From Hericium rajendrae (taxonomy: Eukaryota > Basidiomycota > Agaricomycetes > Russulales > Hericiaceae), in the NCBI GenBank assembly GCA_033439255.1, contig CM065882.1, positions 3,224,001 to 3,288,000 of the forward strand: a stretch of DNA of 64,000 bases, written 5' to 3'. The notes beneath the pieces were generated by a model that was given only the letters and a program-made list of their open reading frames with translations, made no database searches and was not told the DNA's origin. Positions 20,547-33,052 of the stretch are shown piece after piece (position 1 is the first letter of the stretch; every line of letters begins with the position of its first letter). The position numbers and the translations under genes are program-made.

Positions 20547-23034
20547 TCACTCGTCAAATTTTGCCTCCGCTCTATGCCGCTTTGCCAAGCGAGCCCTTTT
20601 CTTCTTCTCAAGGCTCTCGATCGTCAGCGAGGTGCCGAGATATTTCACCAGAATGGTGATGCCCCGTCCATCGACGCTGGGCCGCGAGTCGATGGCACTG
20701 GCCAACTGAGAGACCTCGGGGCTGAACATTTCGCGCTTCGCACACGGGTACCGGGCGAGATACTCCTCTAGCGGTACGAAGCCGAGGCGGCGTTCCAGAG
20801 TTTCGACGAGGCGCATACGCAGAGCTGTGTATTTGAAAGCAACACGGTCAGCATCGTGATTCTACAGAGTCCGCCTCCGCTAGGATGCCAGAAGCGATAT
20901 CAAACACGCACAATAGGGATTCGCCTTGGTCGCAGCCCAAAGGTGTTCAGGTGCATGCCATGGATCCTCCGGAGACTCCTTGTTGTGGTCGCGTATCTGG
21001 TAGAGTATGCGGTGCAGCAGTTCATCGAACGAAAATGCGCTGCGGTCCTCGACGTCCAGGTAGTCGAACATGCACAGCGTGCCCATGAGCAAAGTGCGAT
21101 CTTCAGCAGGACTGAGCCATCAGTCACGGGCTATGCAATCCAGCATGCCGGACATACCTCGAACGCTCCATTCTGCGATCCACGCCCCGCACAGAATAGA
21201 ATTGGCGGGGTACAGCACGTTGGAGCGGCGGGTATTGTACGCGACCCACTCGTCGATCGATTTGTCCTGCGGCTTGGACTGTGCCCACTGGGGCTTGGAC
21301 TTGTCGCGGCGGACGCGGATCTTGGCCCACGTGAGCGCCGTGTAGAGATGGCGGTCTGGAACGACTTGTGGATTTTCGTACAGACTGCGGCCGGGGAATT
21401 TCCAGCTCAAGATCTTCTCCTCGATATCTGCGTAGGTACACAGCGCTTGGTATTCCAGAACCTAATGGAAAGATGTAAGCAAGGAGCTGTGTATCCTTAC
21501 GAGATGCTCACCTCTGGCACGCCCATCTTAGACAAAATGTGTTCCCGCCAGAGTGATTCTATGGCCTCGATCAGGGTCGGCAGCTCCTTCCTGCCTGGAA
21601 GCTCGGTGGGAATCTCCCAGACAGCGACTTCCATGTCGTGACCACCCAATCTACGTAAATACATCAGTGACAGCAACAGGGTCGCCGCGCGCAACGAAGT
21701 ACCTTGCATGAGATAAGCCGCATGTTTTCCGATCGTCCTCGAAGAGCTCTTTACATCTCCACTTGCCAATACCGCCCCGAAACGACCCGCCGCCGCAGCC
21801 GGTGCATCTGTAAACCAGCCTGGTTGATTCAGAGCCTTAAGTATGGGGGAAGGTACGTACCGCCTATATTTATCTGAGCAAGACGCACAGACAACCTGAC
21901 CAACGCCGCCATCAGATGTCAGCTGATGCTACTTGACAAGGAAGAAAAGTGACCCACCGCGACGGCGAAAGAGAGCACGGCACGGCTATCCTTAGGGGTA
22001 AACCCGCCATAGCCCTGAATCCTGCTGCAAACGTCGCAGATGGTGACCGACTCAGTATCTTCGGTCTCGTTCGCCCGCTTCCGCGTCGACGCGCCGGTGC
22101 CCACAGGCGCACAGGCGCTGCACCTGTAGTACGTCTCGTAGTTGACGTCAAGCTCCTCCTGGGAGCCGCGCAGCAGCAGGCGCGCCATGAAGCGGTTGCA
22201 CTGAGCGCAGACGGCGTCGCATTCATCGAGGATGCGCGTCGTGCCCTTCTTGCGGCTAGTGCTCACCTGCGTCCGGCGGGCCTTCTGAGCAGAAGAACTG
22301 GGGGTGAGCTGCAGCGCCTGGGTGGAGGGCCCGGGAGCGTCGGAATGGGATACAGACGATGGCGCGTTCGGATAAGGGGGGTAAGGGAGGAGAGATGGTA
22401 TCTCGGGTACATAATAGCCCTGCAGATTGTCCTGCATAGACGGCTCCAACCATTTGTTAGAATCGGATCGATCGGTGTCTGAAGCAGAACTGTTGGAAGC
22501 CGGGGGGTAGTGGATCTCGGGTGGGGATGGCTGCGAGAACCTGTCAGACAAGTCCTGAGGACTGCGCCGTGACCGGATGGGCTCCGAGACCGGTGTGCAC
22601 GCCCTCGACATATGCATGGAGCGGAGCCGAACCTGAGCCTCAGTGAGCGCGACGTCGGCCTCGCGTTCCTTGCGACGTGCCTCGCTCTCATGGCGTTTCT
22701 CCTCAGCGATCTGAAGCTCGAGCTCGCGGATCCTCCGAGTCTCGCGCAGGACTTCTAGCTGTATCTGTTGCTGCTGGAGGGAGGATCCACCCATGAATGA
22801 CGTCTGCTCGAAGGACTGCGGATGCGGAGCATGCATCTGGGGCGTGGGCTGCACGAAGCCATAGTTCTGTTGGCCATGGGAGGACTGCTGCATATGATCA
22901 GTGTGCATCATCGGAGAAGGGTCTGTGAGGGAAGGAAGATGTGCGGGAGGAAGGTGAGCACTGGAGGTCATGGGGACATCCTGGAGCCAGTCGTGTACAG
23001 AGACGGGCTGAGCGAAGAAGTCGAAACCGTTCAT
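20547..23034 (-). CDS. Conserved unknown: Gln/Ser-rich N-terminus, coiled coil, multi-CxxC zinc-ribbon-like core
   Basis: The start at 23034 (MNGFDFFAQPVSVHDWLQD) is preferred over an in-frame upstream Met. Residues 1-130 are Met/Gln/Pro-rich and likely disordered. A charged coiled coil follows (QQIQLEVLRETRRIRELELQ...EEKRHESEARRKEREADV). Then come several Cys pairs: DECDAVCAQCNRF, YRCSACAP, TICDVCSRIQGYGGF, VVCASCSDKYRRC, and a Gly-rich CTGCGGG followed by GKWRCKELF. This suggests two or three zinc-binding ribbons. The C-terminal third (HDMEVAVWEIPTEL, ESLWREHILSKMGVPE, WKFPGRSLYENPQVVPD, LYTALTWAKIRVRRDKSKP) resembles a folded domain, and the protein ends EKKKRARLAKRHRAEAKFDE. It takes at least six exons. 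I do not recognise a family with a known function; the basic tail and zinc ribbons would suit a nuclear role, which is only inference. Confidence 0.75.
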
Positions 23035-23766
23035 GATGCTAGGTGTGCCGATAAGTGGAAAGAAGGGAGAACGCACGTATATATACTTCGTCATCGCTCT
23101 CTTCGAAGTTGTTCCGTAACCCAATCAGCATATCGCATCACCGCAGACGTTGGAAGTCCTCGTCCTCGATCCGAAATCAGGTAGTGATCGCCCGTGCCTG
23201 CCAGCCTTCCCCGAGGTTGCCCCAGGCGCCGTCAAAGCCATACTCAAAAACGGGGTGGATGATCAGCGTCACTTGACCGAGACAAAGCGCCAGCGTCATG
23301 TCCGTCCGAGGTTCGGCATCTTCGCCTCCAAGTGTTCAGGCCAGGGATGGAACATCACACCAAGAAAAGGAGATTGAGTTGGGTCGACAACTCGTCGGTA
23401 TACAAGCTGACCATCGGCTCGCGGGTCGGGACGACTCTGTCATCGACCCGGACTCTGAGGCTCCCGGGAAGCCCGACAGCGTGCTGAAAATTGTCATCAG
23501 CGGCGTCGACAGCGGCGTCGAAGGCACGCGCTATTGGCCATTAAAGTACAGAACGAGTAATGGTGCTCGCACCATACCAGCCTCGTGAGGCCTCGGTCAT
23601 TTATTTGCGAATGCACGTTGATCTATATCTGGAAGGCAAATTCCCTTGAAGGCCTTTTGCATAGTCAGGTTTCCAAAAAGTTCCCCGTTAGTACATAACA
23701 TTTAGTTTCATATTCTCTAATTTCCGTTGTCCAACCACTATTTTTCCACGTTATAGGTCATCGCCT
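23035..23766. other. Intergenic: promoter of the zinc-ribbon gene and 3' end of the PLP gene
   Basis: Open frames up to 96 codons on either strand show no motifs or splice logic. There are TATATA-like words near 23074 just before the upstream gene. No gene supported. Confidence 0.5.
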
Positions 23767-25528
23767 CTAATTCTTGAGCGCATTGGCGTTTCCATGGGTC
23801 TTCTCAATCTCACCACAGACGACAATCAACGCCTTCCCGAGGTACTCAAAGTCGGATATCTGCGTGCGCAGTCGAGGGGTGCGGTGTCAGGAATATATGC
23901 CTCGCCATGCGGCTGAGGCAGACGCGCACGCACCTCGTTCCAGATCTGCGCGCTGCAACGCACCCACCACTTCCCGTTGTGTTTGAAGTGCGCTGCGTAC
24001 GCGTTCCGCTCCAACAGCAGCTTCTGCTGGAGCAGCACGCGGACCGCCTCGGTCGAGGGCACGGTCGCGGAGAGCGGTATCGTGACGTTGGTCATGGCGG
24101 CCGTCTGCTCACCTGTCGGGTCCAGCTGCTCCGTGCCCAGGATCTCTGCGAGGCGTTTGCCGCCTGCGACGGCAAGGTTGTGGCAGTACTCGTGGATTTT
24201 CTCTTCCCCGCCGAGCCACTGGCGGAAGTCGAGGGCTGGGGACGCTGCATCAGTGGGAGCCTTCGATCGGACTACAGAGAGCCCACATACCGGCGTTGAC
24301 ACTGAGATAAGGCGCGAAGTCCTGGGTCCCAGTCCCTAGCAATTTCCGAGCAGTTCAGTTTACAGCGAGGAAGGAGGCAGGTTCGGCACCTACATCCAAA
24401 GCACTCGATCAAGTTTGGTGCCTCCGGACCGCCGGGTGGGTCGGAAGGCGATACATACGCATGCGGAGTAGGGAAGGGTGACTTGATGATGTGCTGATTT
24501 CTAGAAGAAATTCGTATTTACTGTCGGACGCGCTCCTACAACCAAGGCGAACCTTGACTTACCGCTTCGGCACGTACAGAAAGGCACAGCCGCGTTTCGC
24601 GAAGAGCCACTTGTGACAGTTCTGTGGTGTCCGGTAAGTTGGAAGAAACGAATGGCAGCAGGCCCATCTGCAAAACGCACCGAGATGAAGAAATCGGGCT
24701 TCCATTTCCCTAAGTTGAGGTTGAGCTCCTGCCCGATGCTATGCGCACCATCAACGACGCTCCAGACCCCCTCCTCGCGGCACACGCCCGACAGCTCCCT
24801 CCAAGGGTATAACACGCCCGGATTGGCGACGAGACCATCTAAAATGGCAACAACCTTCAGCTCGGGTCCATCAGCCTTCTGCACAGCCTTCTGGGATTCC
24901 TTCACACGGCAGATATGCTCTCGGAAGGACTCTATGATGTCGATTTGAGTCGTGGGGTATGCAAGGGTTATGGTGGAGATCTCGGGGTGAGGGGGTATAT
25001 CGTGGATATATTGAATCGTCCGCTCTACAGCACCATAGGTCGTGGTCGCTGGAGGATGGGTTAAGTACGAGTATGGTCTCGATTGAGCGGGTTAGCACTT
25101 ACTGCTGACGATGACGTCTCCTTCGTGCCATTCGAAGTTCCTCAAAACTGTGTTCACGCCGTGTGTCGCATTCGGGACCATGACGATCTCGTCGGGCTCC
25201 GCGCCGACGAACTTGGCGAGACGCGTTCGGACAGCGTCTAACTCCCCCTCCAGCTCGAGGCGCATGAATTTATCCGGGTTGGATTCGATCCTCCGGGAGA
25301 GCGCGCTGACATAGTTGTAGACGGGGAGCGGCAAGGATCCGTACGAGCCTTAGCATCGATGTCAGTCCATGGATGCACCGTATTGATATGAAACGGCTGC
25401 GTACCATGGTTCAGGTTGACATACTCTGGATCAAAGCCAAAGTACTTGTGTATCGCATGTCCGAAGGGCGGTGGAGTCCCTTCGTATGTGGAACTCTGCT
25501 CGTCCACCTTGGTACCGGTCGTAGACAT
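23767..25528 (-). CDS. PLP-dependent class-V aminotransferase-fold enzyme (isopenicillin-N epimerase/Egt2-like)
   Basis: The start at 25528 gives MSTTGTKVDEQSSTYEG, followed by FGFDPEYVNLNHG-SYGSLP, the conserved N-terminal segment of this group. The core shows VPNATHGVNTVLRNF, the PLP-pocket VVDGAHSIGQELNL with its Asp and His, and NCHKWLFAKRGCAFLYVPKR, where Lys forms the internal aldimine. A C-terminal small domain (FKHNGKWWVRCSAQIWNE, then DFEYLGKALIVVCGE) ends at 23767. About seven exons are needed. Relatives include isopenicillin-N-epimerase-like proteins, cysteine-desulfurase-fold lyases and fungal Egt2 (C-S lyase of ergothioneine synthesis); sequence reading alone cannot separate these. 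No ergothioneine or beta-lactam genes flank it. Confidence 0.83.
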
Positions 25529-25919
25529 GCTGATGGCTAGATGCTGCGTAGAAATGGTGCTCCTTGGCTGCTGTGTAGCCAAGGATGTTATTCCCGCCTC
25601 AGATCTTAAGTCCTGGCCTCAATGACTCGGATCTCTATTTCGAGTCGCTTTCTTCCCGAAGTCCTGGTTAGCAATGACTCGTGGAAACGTCGCAATGGCA
25701 ATGAGGGTAAATGGTACTGTATCGGGCCTAGATATCGGAGGAAGTCAGCAAGGCCGATCGATGGAACGAATTCAATATGATATGATTAGATCTACCGGAA
25801 TGCCGTACTTTGCCGTACTGTACTTCCTCACAGTCAATCCTTATCTTACACAGAGCGAGTACTGTCTTTTTGTGTGTGGTCAGCTACGGAGACTACCTCC
25901 CGACGTCCATACGACCACA
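25529..25919. promoter_or_regulatory. Divergent promoter region (PLP enzyme / AIG2-like)
   Basis: The 391 bp separate two start codons facing away from each other and presumably hold both promoters. No distinct motif is assigned. Confidence 0.5.
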
Positions 25920-26700
25920 ATGTCCGCTGCGTTCTTCTACGGTACCTTGATGCACCCCAAGATTCTGAAAAGGGTGCTACAGAATGATGGTGACCATCTG
26001 ACGATAGCACCTGCGATTCTTTTGGTCAGTGAGCGCTCATTCTGACCAGCAGATAGTTAATCTGCAATTGTTACGGCAGGATCATACCCGTCATCATGTT
26101 GCAGTAGGTCATCTCTGCGTGTGAGGCTTAGAGAGCAACCAGGTCACGATCGCAGCATGCAGACTACCCGGGCGTCGTTCCGTATACGTCGAGCAAGGTT
26201 CTTTTCGACCACGACTTGGATGAGGACGAGAGATCCGTTCGGGGGACGCTAGTCGCCGGCCTGACGCAGTATGATCTGTATCTCCTAGACGTCTTCGAAG
26301 GCGATGTACGCGCTGAAGATGAGCTTCGGAAGACTTGTGCTTACTGACAACACCTCGCTAGGAATACGTTCGCAACCCTGTCCCGGTCCATCCTCTAGGC
26401 CTATTGACGCCTCTCAACGCCGCTACGACGCCCAAAGTGGAGTCATCGATCGTACCCACGTCAGCGCCTCCCCTCCCACCACCGTCCGAGCTCTCCGAAA
26501 CCGTACAAGCTCAGACGTACATCTGGTGCAAGCCAATCACCCAACTCAGGAAAGAGCTATGGTCCTACGAGACGTTTGTCAAGGAAAACGTGTCGAAATG
26601 GATCGGTGCAGAAGCGGCGGACAACAAGGACTACGCCGAGGTCGACAGGCGAAGAAACATGGGGGGTAAAATTGTCCGGGGCGTTCCAGAAGGCGTGTAG
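25920..26700 (+). CDS. AIG2/gamma-glutamylcyclotransferase-like protein
   Basis: The protein begins MSAAFFYGTLMHPKILKRVL, with the YGTLM nucleotide-like loop of the GGCT/AIG2 fold at residues 7-11. Exons join as AILL-DHTRHHVAVDYPGVVPY, where phase requires the donor after GTAG and the acceptor before ACTACC. The next part has RGTLVAGLTQYDLYLLDVFEGD, then after another intron EYVRNPVPVHP; the Glu in FEGDEY is the expected catalytic acid of cyclotransferases. The C-terminal part (KPITQLRKELWSYETFVKEN...DYAEVDRRRNMGG) is the usual extension of fungal members. These enzymes cleave gamma-glutamyl dipeptides or glutathione-derived adducts to 5-oxoproline; the actual substrate is unknown. Cytosolic, no signal peptide. 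Confidence 0.85.
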
Positions 26701-26981
26701 AAGACGTATGGAATGGACCTCAAAAAATGGACGGCGAGGTTGCGCGAAATATGGAGTTACATGTCGATATGCAGCCTGACGGCGTCAGCAGCCTCAAGGA
26801 CTCCATTGTTGGTTTGTCGAGTACTCTTTGCGGTTAGATGTGTTTGGAACATAAATAGATTAGATTAGATGTGGTCGTGGACTGCCGATTTCCGCCTGCA
26901 ATCCTTGGCCTGTAAATCGTACTAAAGACCGCAGCTAAGCCGCTCAGCCCGACCCACCATCCTTTTCCCCGGACTGCAGGC

Positions 26982-28714
26982 ATGCCCCTGCATTCCAGCA
27001 TGTCGCAGCAGGCCACCTTGCGCCAAACGATATCCTTCCTTATTGTCGTCTTTTTTCTCCTCATGATGTTGGCCCTGGGCGTTGGAAACGAGTTCTCCGA
27101 TCACCTCAATGGTTTGTTAGGGGCCGAAACAGCTTGTGCGGCCTGGTCGGAGCGCATCTGGAATCGACGAGTGCTGATCATTCTGTTCTAGCGAGTCCTG
27201 ATTTTGGACAGTATGTGCATCTGCGGATGGTCTCAGCCAAGGAGCTGTCTATAGGTGTGCGCCCTTGTCCATGGCTGTGAGCTCACGCTCACTTTGGCTG
27301 CAGATGCTCCCAGAAACCGCGCAATCTTTATTGGAGACATCCATGGCATGAGCCAATCTTTCCAGTGCGTAACACTCCAATGCTGCCCGAGTTTCGCCCA
27401 CGACACGCTGCCACACAGCGTCCTCCTCAACAAGGTATCCTACGACCCCGATCACGACACGCTAATCCATGTCGGCGACCTAGCCGCCAAAGGCACCGTC
27501 TCAGACTCCCTGTCCGTGCTCTCCTACATGGCGACCCACAACATCACCGGCGTTCGCGGCAACCACGACCAAACGATCATCGAATGGCGCGGCTGGATCG
27601 ACTGGGTCCGGCGCGCAGAACGCGGCAAAGGCGCCAAATGGCTCGCGCGGGCCGACGCGCGCTGGGAGAAGGCGAGCGCGCACGAGGACGACCTCGACGA
27701 GGAGGAGTGGGTCGCGAAGCAGCGCAAGGCGCAGCGCAGCGAGCGCAAGTGGTGGGCGCGCGTGCCGAAGGGCTGGAAGATGTTCTCGGAGCACTACCAG
27801 ATCGCGCGGTACGCACTGCCCCGCCCGTCTCCACGCCGTGCGTTGTGCTGATGGCTGAGCTGCAGCGCGATGTCGAGCGCGGAGTACGAGTACCTCCGCG
27901 CGCTGCCGCTCGTGCTCCACATTCCGTCACAGCATGCCTTCGTGGTGCACGCCGGGATCCTGCCCTCCGACCCCACGAAGAACATCGGCTCCGACCGCCA
28001 GCCGCTCGCGCATCCGCCTGACCTTTCTCACCTGGCTGATCCGCCCGTCGCCCTGGCCGGCGATAGCTACGGCGAGGATGGGAGCCTGAAGCCGTCGCTG
28101 CCTGACCTGCGCAGGGCGCAGGAGCTCGCCATCTTGAACGAGATTCCGCAGAACAGTGTCCCATGGAACCTGCTCAACATGCGCAACATCGCCATGGACA
28201 ACACCGTCACGCGGTACGTCCTGCATTCCTGCCTTGACCGCGCGGCTAATGCTGTCTGCAGGAAAACGAAGAAGGGCACGTTCTGGGCAGACTTGTGGAA
28301 CGGGATGATGCCGCTCTGCAAAGGCTACAACACCAGCGGGCGGGATAAGGAGAAGCGCTTGCCATGCCATGCCGCGTCCGTTATTTATGGACATACTGCC
28401 TCCCGCGGTCTCGATCTCCAGCGCTGGACGCTCGGACTCGACTCCGGATGCGTAAGTCCAGCCCCATCGGCAGATCTGCCTTGCCAGGTTACTAATGCCG
28501 GTGTGGTTAGGTCTATGGAAGGAGCATGAGTGCACTCGTCCTCGACGCGGACAGCAGTGCTACAAATGCACGGCGAGCGGACGACGAGGACGACGTCAAG
28601 CACATTACAGTTAAATTCGGCGACAGCGGCCAGGCCCGCATTGTCAGCGTCGAATGCCACGAGCATAAAGATTCGAAGCATAGATTAGAAGACGAGAAGG
28701 ACGACCGGCGATAG
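26982..28714 (+). CDS. Membrane-anchored calcineurin-like phosphoesterase, Ppn2-type endopolyphosphatase
   Basis: A short cytosolic N-terminus is followed by one membrane segment (TISFLIVVFFLLMMLAL, residues about 15-35), then a metallophosphatase domain: AIFIGDIHGM (D-X-H), LIHVGDLAAKG (GDxxxKG), GVRGNHDQTI (GNHD), AFVVHAGILPSDPTKN and IYGHTASRG (GHx). These supply the ligands for the two-metal site. A Lys/Arg/Glu-rich insertion (RAERGKGAKWLARADARWEK region) lies between GNHD and the later His. The architecture matches the vacuolar zinc-dependent endopolyphosphatase Ppn2 of yeasts, which cuts long polyphosphate inside the vacuole; a PPP-like phosphatase of other specificity remains possible. 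Several introns split the gene, for example near 27805-27870 and 28215-28262. The start could be the Met at 26982 or the next at 27000. Confidence 0.82.
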
Positions 28715-29040
28715 GGAGCTCTCCACCCCCACCGCTGTTCGTGGCTTTCCGAGACATAATATGATGGACCTGCAGTTTTGAGGACATCACATTTGGTTAT
28801 TTTTGGATTCAGATGATTGCGAACGAGAGCTCAGTCTGGAAACTGTACATATTTATCTAGTCATAGCCCTCGGCATCCCGAGTAAGTCAAGAATAGCGCC
28901 ATGTAATCGTACATATCGGATCGCCTATTAATAATTGTACTTCTTTGGCGAGCGTCCGTGGTGGTGTGCATTTGAGACAGTACAAAGCTATGCAGAGCGA
29001 TACAGTCCAGCATGTGACAAAAGTTCATGCTAGATAGCGA
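28715..29040. other. Convergent 3'-3' spacer (Ppn2-like / metacaspase)
   Basis: AT-rich spacer between two genes that end toward each other; no gene seen. Confidence 0.6.
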
Positions 29041-31505
29041 TCAGCAAATAAACAACAGGTTTGTATCCTGAGAAACAAATTAGTGGGAGATCGTCGAGCA
29101 TATGGACGCGACAAACCATCGGATGTGAGCTCGACAGCTGCGTGGCGGAGATTAGAGTGTGGTGGGCATAATAGAAGGTTGGAACGTACCTGAGGCTTCT
29201 GGCTGTACTTCGCTTTCAGGATGCCCCTGCAATATCCCAGTAAAAAAAATGCGGGGAGTAAGGGAGCAAAAAGAGACGAACCGAAGTGACTGAAGCAGCT
29301 GTTGGTAGCTCTGTCCAGAGGTCGTGCCTAAAAGGAGCTGTCGTCAAGAGCTTTCTCAGGCTGTGAAGAACGATAGCACGTACTAAGTGCAGTTATCAGA
29401 GCCTAAGGAATAATAGTTGAGATCGTCACAGAAGACTTGGCAAGCAAGGGACGCTCACGTAGCTCATAGCGCCAGTAGCAGCGCCGGCCTCGACTGCATC
29501 CGCGCTAGTCTGAGAATCTTTGCAACCACTGAATGAAATCTACGAAATGAAACCAAACAGTGAGCTACTCAAAACCGCAGAGCGCCCGGTGACAACGTAC
29601 AACATCAGCAGGACTCGTCCTCGTCGCTTTGGCTTTTTCATTGGCTTTAGAAGCGTTTCCAGTGGCCGACTTGAGCAAGCCCGTGACCGATTGGAACACG
29701 CCGCCCATATCACCACGGGCGTACGACGTCGCTGCGGACAGGAGGCCTTGTCCGGCTTCAGCGGCGAGATTAGGCTCCTTGATCTTGCCTTCCGTCGAGT
29801 ACTACAGCGTCAATTAGCCAGACTGTTGATGTCAAATGTATTGGCGGAGTACGCACGATATAAGGGAGATCTATTGTACATCACATTGGTGTCAGGGAAG
29901 TCCGGAAAGCAATGATAGAGCTAAGCGTACCAAGCGCCGAGCCGGAATGGCATGACTGGACAGGGAGTACTTAGGTTAGAGGAGCCCACTAGAATTACGG
30001 GATATCCGAAACGCACGTCATAGATGGCGGTCAGTCGACAACCCGGAGGCAGGGGCCTGACCATGATCGCATGCATTTCCTAGGACACGACTAGGTTATG
30101 TCAAACTGAGCGCCGGACGTGCGAACGACCTACATCATCGGTGATGTGCCCGTTCTCTTTGAAGTCCACAGGATAAACGACTTCATCATAGCCATCGGCC
30201 TCGTCACCGTCCAGGTCCTTGGTTTGACCACCGTGACCAGAGTCTGGGATGCCTGTCAGCATAGAATGACGAGGTATAAAGATGACTGACAATGGAAGAA
30301 TAGTGAGTCGTTGGGACGCGCGTCTTGAACGAGCCATTGCATGGCGCGCAACTGATGGCGCTTGTGAGTACACATACATGACGGAGGGATATGTGGAGCT
30401 GTCAACGTACCATATTCTCCTTCGTTGGGCGGGAGCGAGGATGCTGCTGGTCATCTGTCAAGACCACGATGTCGTCGCGTTTGTATCCGTAGTTACCTAA
30501 CAGATGAAATGAATCCAGACAGCTACGAAATGATCAGCTATGGGCAATCTTACTGCAGAGGAACCGTTCAATGTTGCGGGCATCGTTGATACAGCCCTTC
30601 AACTCGGCGCTGGTGCCAATGTAATTGATACCGATCTATTCACGTCAAGAGATCAGTAATTGACTTCGAACCATCATACAATACAAGACGCACGCATAAC
30701 GCTTTCTTCTTGCCGTTGCACTGCGAGTACTGGAAGAAGGGCTGCTGAGTCTGATGATTGGCACCCTCAAACTGAGGACCGTAGCGCTGTTGATCTGGCG
30801 GAGGCATGGAGGGAGGCGGTCCAGCTATGACTTGATTGTAAGCGAGTACACGGCTGGTCACTGTACTTATACATACGTGGCGGTGCAAAGTCGCCTCGAG
30901 ATGGCCGTCCAGGGATCCTATGAATCAAAGCTTAAGAAAACCCAGCACGACGGTGAAGACTAGCTACTTACGGAGGTGGCCTGGAAGAAGCACCAGGAGG
31001 CGGGCCAGGAGGTGGACCGCCGTATCCATAACCGCCAGAAGAAGGTGGGCGACCATGTCCTGGACGATGTTCATGGTGGATAGGTGGCGGACCTGGGGGA
31101 GGCGGTGGGGCATACGGCGGCCCGCCAGGAAGGCCGTATCTGTGGTAAAGTCAAGGTCGTAAAGACATACATTTGAATATAATTATAGACGCGCGCACCC
31201 AGCAGAAGGTGCCCCGGGAGGAACGCCAGGAGGGCCATACGAGGGTGCATAACCCGGCATGTTGAACTGACCATCACTGCCGTCGTTGTCCGTCAGAACC
31301 GGAGAAGCTTAGATGTGCCCGTGTACTTACGGTGATGGAAAGCCAAATCCAGAGCTACATAGCGATCTCAACGACTGATCTCACTAGAAGGACATACATA
31401 GAGACGATCGTACCTGGGTGGCGGCTGGCCGTAAGAGCTGGCCGGAGGAGGCCCGGGAGGCGGGCGATACCCGCCTGCCCTACCAGGATAGTCGTTGTTC
31501 CACAT
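29041..31505 (-). CDS. Type I metacaspase with Pro/Gly/Tyr-rich prodomain
   Basis: The protein starts [18 protein letters not shown] and has a long prodomain of PPG, SYG and PPP repeats (blocks such as [16 protein letters not shown] and [15 protein letters not shown]), encoded by several small exons between about 30,800 and 31,505. The peptidase p20-like part begins [18 protein letters not shown] and holds [13 protein letters not shown], the catalytic His in [18 protein letters not shown] and the catalytic Cys in [16 protein letters not shown]. Downstream are the [17 protein letters not shown] block and a C-terminus [13 protein letters not shown], with the stop at 29041-29043. Metacaspases are Ca2+-dependent Arg/Lys-specific cysteine proteases used in stress response, protein-aggregate clearance and death of fungal cells. 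No Zn-finger is evident in the prodomain, as in yeast-type Mca1. About ten exons are needed. Confidence 0.93.
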
Positions 31506-33052
31506 GCCTATCTAATTTCAGAAGATAAGGTTGGGTCGTGGTATGTGAGAGGTCGCGTGTGGGGAGTTGTTGGGCCAAGTGACTGCGCAGGCACCTGCTC
31601 TTATGTTGCTCTCGAGGTAATGGAGTAGCGCCCGTCATGGCGATGATGCTGTGGCTGCTGGACCCATGGACAAGGGGTCCCGCAGTCCACGGACGACCCT
31701 CACGCACACGTCAAAAACATCGAGTCAAGTGCAAGACATGCTTGCATTTGAGTGGGTAGACCAAGACATTCCATACGAAATTCTATTGGAAGAGTTCTAT
31801 ATACATGTCACCAGGGAAACCGAGTTCCACACTTGTCCACGGCCAAATCATACCGCAGACGAACTACAAGAGACGAAGTGCAAAAGCCGGTGAAAGGATC
31901 CACTCCGGACGAGAGTGCCAGCGAGGGGAGTGATAAACACCTGCACGCCCAAGAGCGAGCGGCACGCTGCGCGCTCGCTCAAGCTGTATAGAAAAAATCT
32001 TCATCTTGTCCTGATTCCTGCCATACGAATGAGCACATAGTACTTATGACCGAATGACGACGAGAAAAATCAGAATCCAAGTTGTCCACAACCTTTGGGA
32101 AGGTTTCGGCAGTCTAACATGCACATATGGATAGAAAGCACATCCTTTCATCCTTCGACTCGAACAGGACACTCACAATGCGGACCGTACAGCAGAGTCT
32201 CGCTCTGAGCACATCGGCGATGGGCGTACTTGTCGGACCAATGCCATTGCCTACATCACCTTACTTGAAGAGGGCATTCTGAATCTCTTGACGAATTCAT
32301 CTTGAAAATCGAATCAAGATTTGTACGAGAACTAGAAGAGACAGGGCAGAGCAACATTGAGTGAGAGATGAAAAGAAGAAAATTTATCGGATTTTGAATT
32401 TTATCTCGCTACGCGTCATTTCCTTTTTGAGTAGGTCTTCAAGTTCACGTCGGCCCAGGCTTCTTCAAGTTCAGCTTTCGTTAGTAATAGCACTCGCTGA
32501 CCCTTCTAACGACAAGGGTATACACGGGAACAAGTCGATAACGTGCGGGCCTCATACGGCCTTCCTTTTTGCCCTACCGCGTGGACCGGCCTGCGGAATC
32601 TAACAGAACCAAATGAGTCTCTCGGCATCTTGCCTCGTGTTCTTGGTGAGGCTTGCGAGGTTGAGCAAACGCTCATCAATATCATCGCCTGCCCTTTGAC
32701 GTGCCCGTTTTGAGAATCATGTGCTCTTTATCAGGTCCGTACCGTCATTGGCCATTATCAATTGGTTCCATTCATGTCGATCTTACAAGCGATGCTGTTA
32801 CGCGAGGAGTTGCGGGGCTCCAGCGATCTCCATGAACACGCATGGACCTCGTCGAAGAGCCAATCTTCATCAGAACAAATCGGTGAGCTTGATCACTCAC
32901 GGGTGGAGAAACCGCAGTATATAAGGCCGGAGATTATCTCGAGCGAAGATAGGCTTTTGTTCGGACCTTGAATCCACCACCTGTCTGCCAGGCGTCCTTT
33001 CTTCGCGTGAGCGCCAGCCATTCTACACTCTCGTATTAACCTCCATCCCGCC
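31506..33052. other. Long divergent intergenic region (metacaspase / Hsp20)
   Basis: This 1.5-kb region separates two genes that diverge. Small open frames of 60-100 codons occur on + at 31.3-32.9 kb but none shows a domain or consistent splicing. It most likely holds the regulatory DNA of two stress-related genes. A TATA box for the Hsp20 gene is listed separately; I did not find a clean heat-shock element with regularly alternating GAA/TTC units. Confidence 0.5.
32918..32926 (+). promoter_or_regulatory. TATA box of the Hsp20-type gene
   Basis: TATATAAGG lies 127-135 bp before the ATG at 33053, a plausible distance given a leader of about 100 nt. Confidence 0.55.

Noticed and set aside
32140-32175. 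Possible heat-shock element (TTC/GAA words) upstream of the Hsp20 gene
   Set aside because: Spacing between the TTC and GAA units does not fit alternating 5-bp modules.
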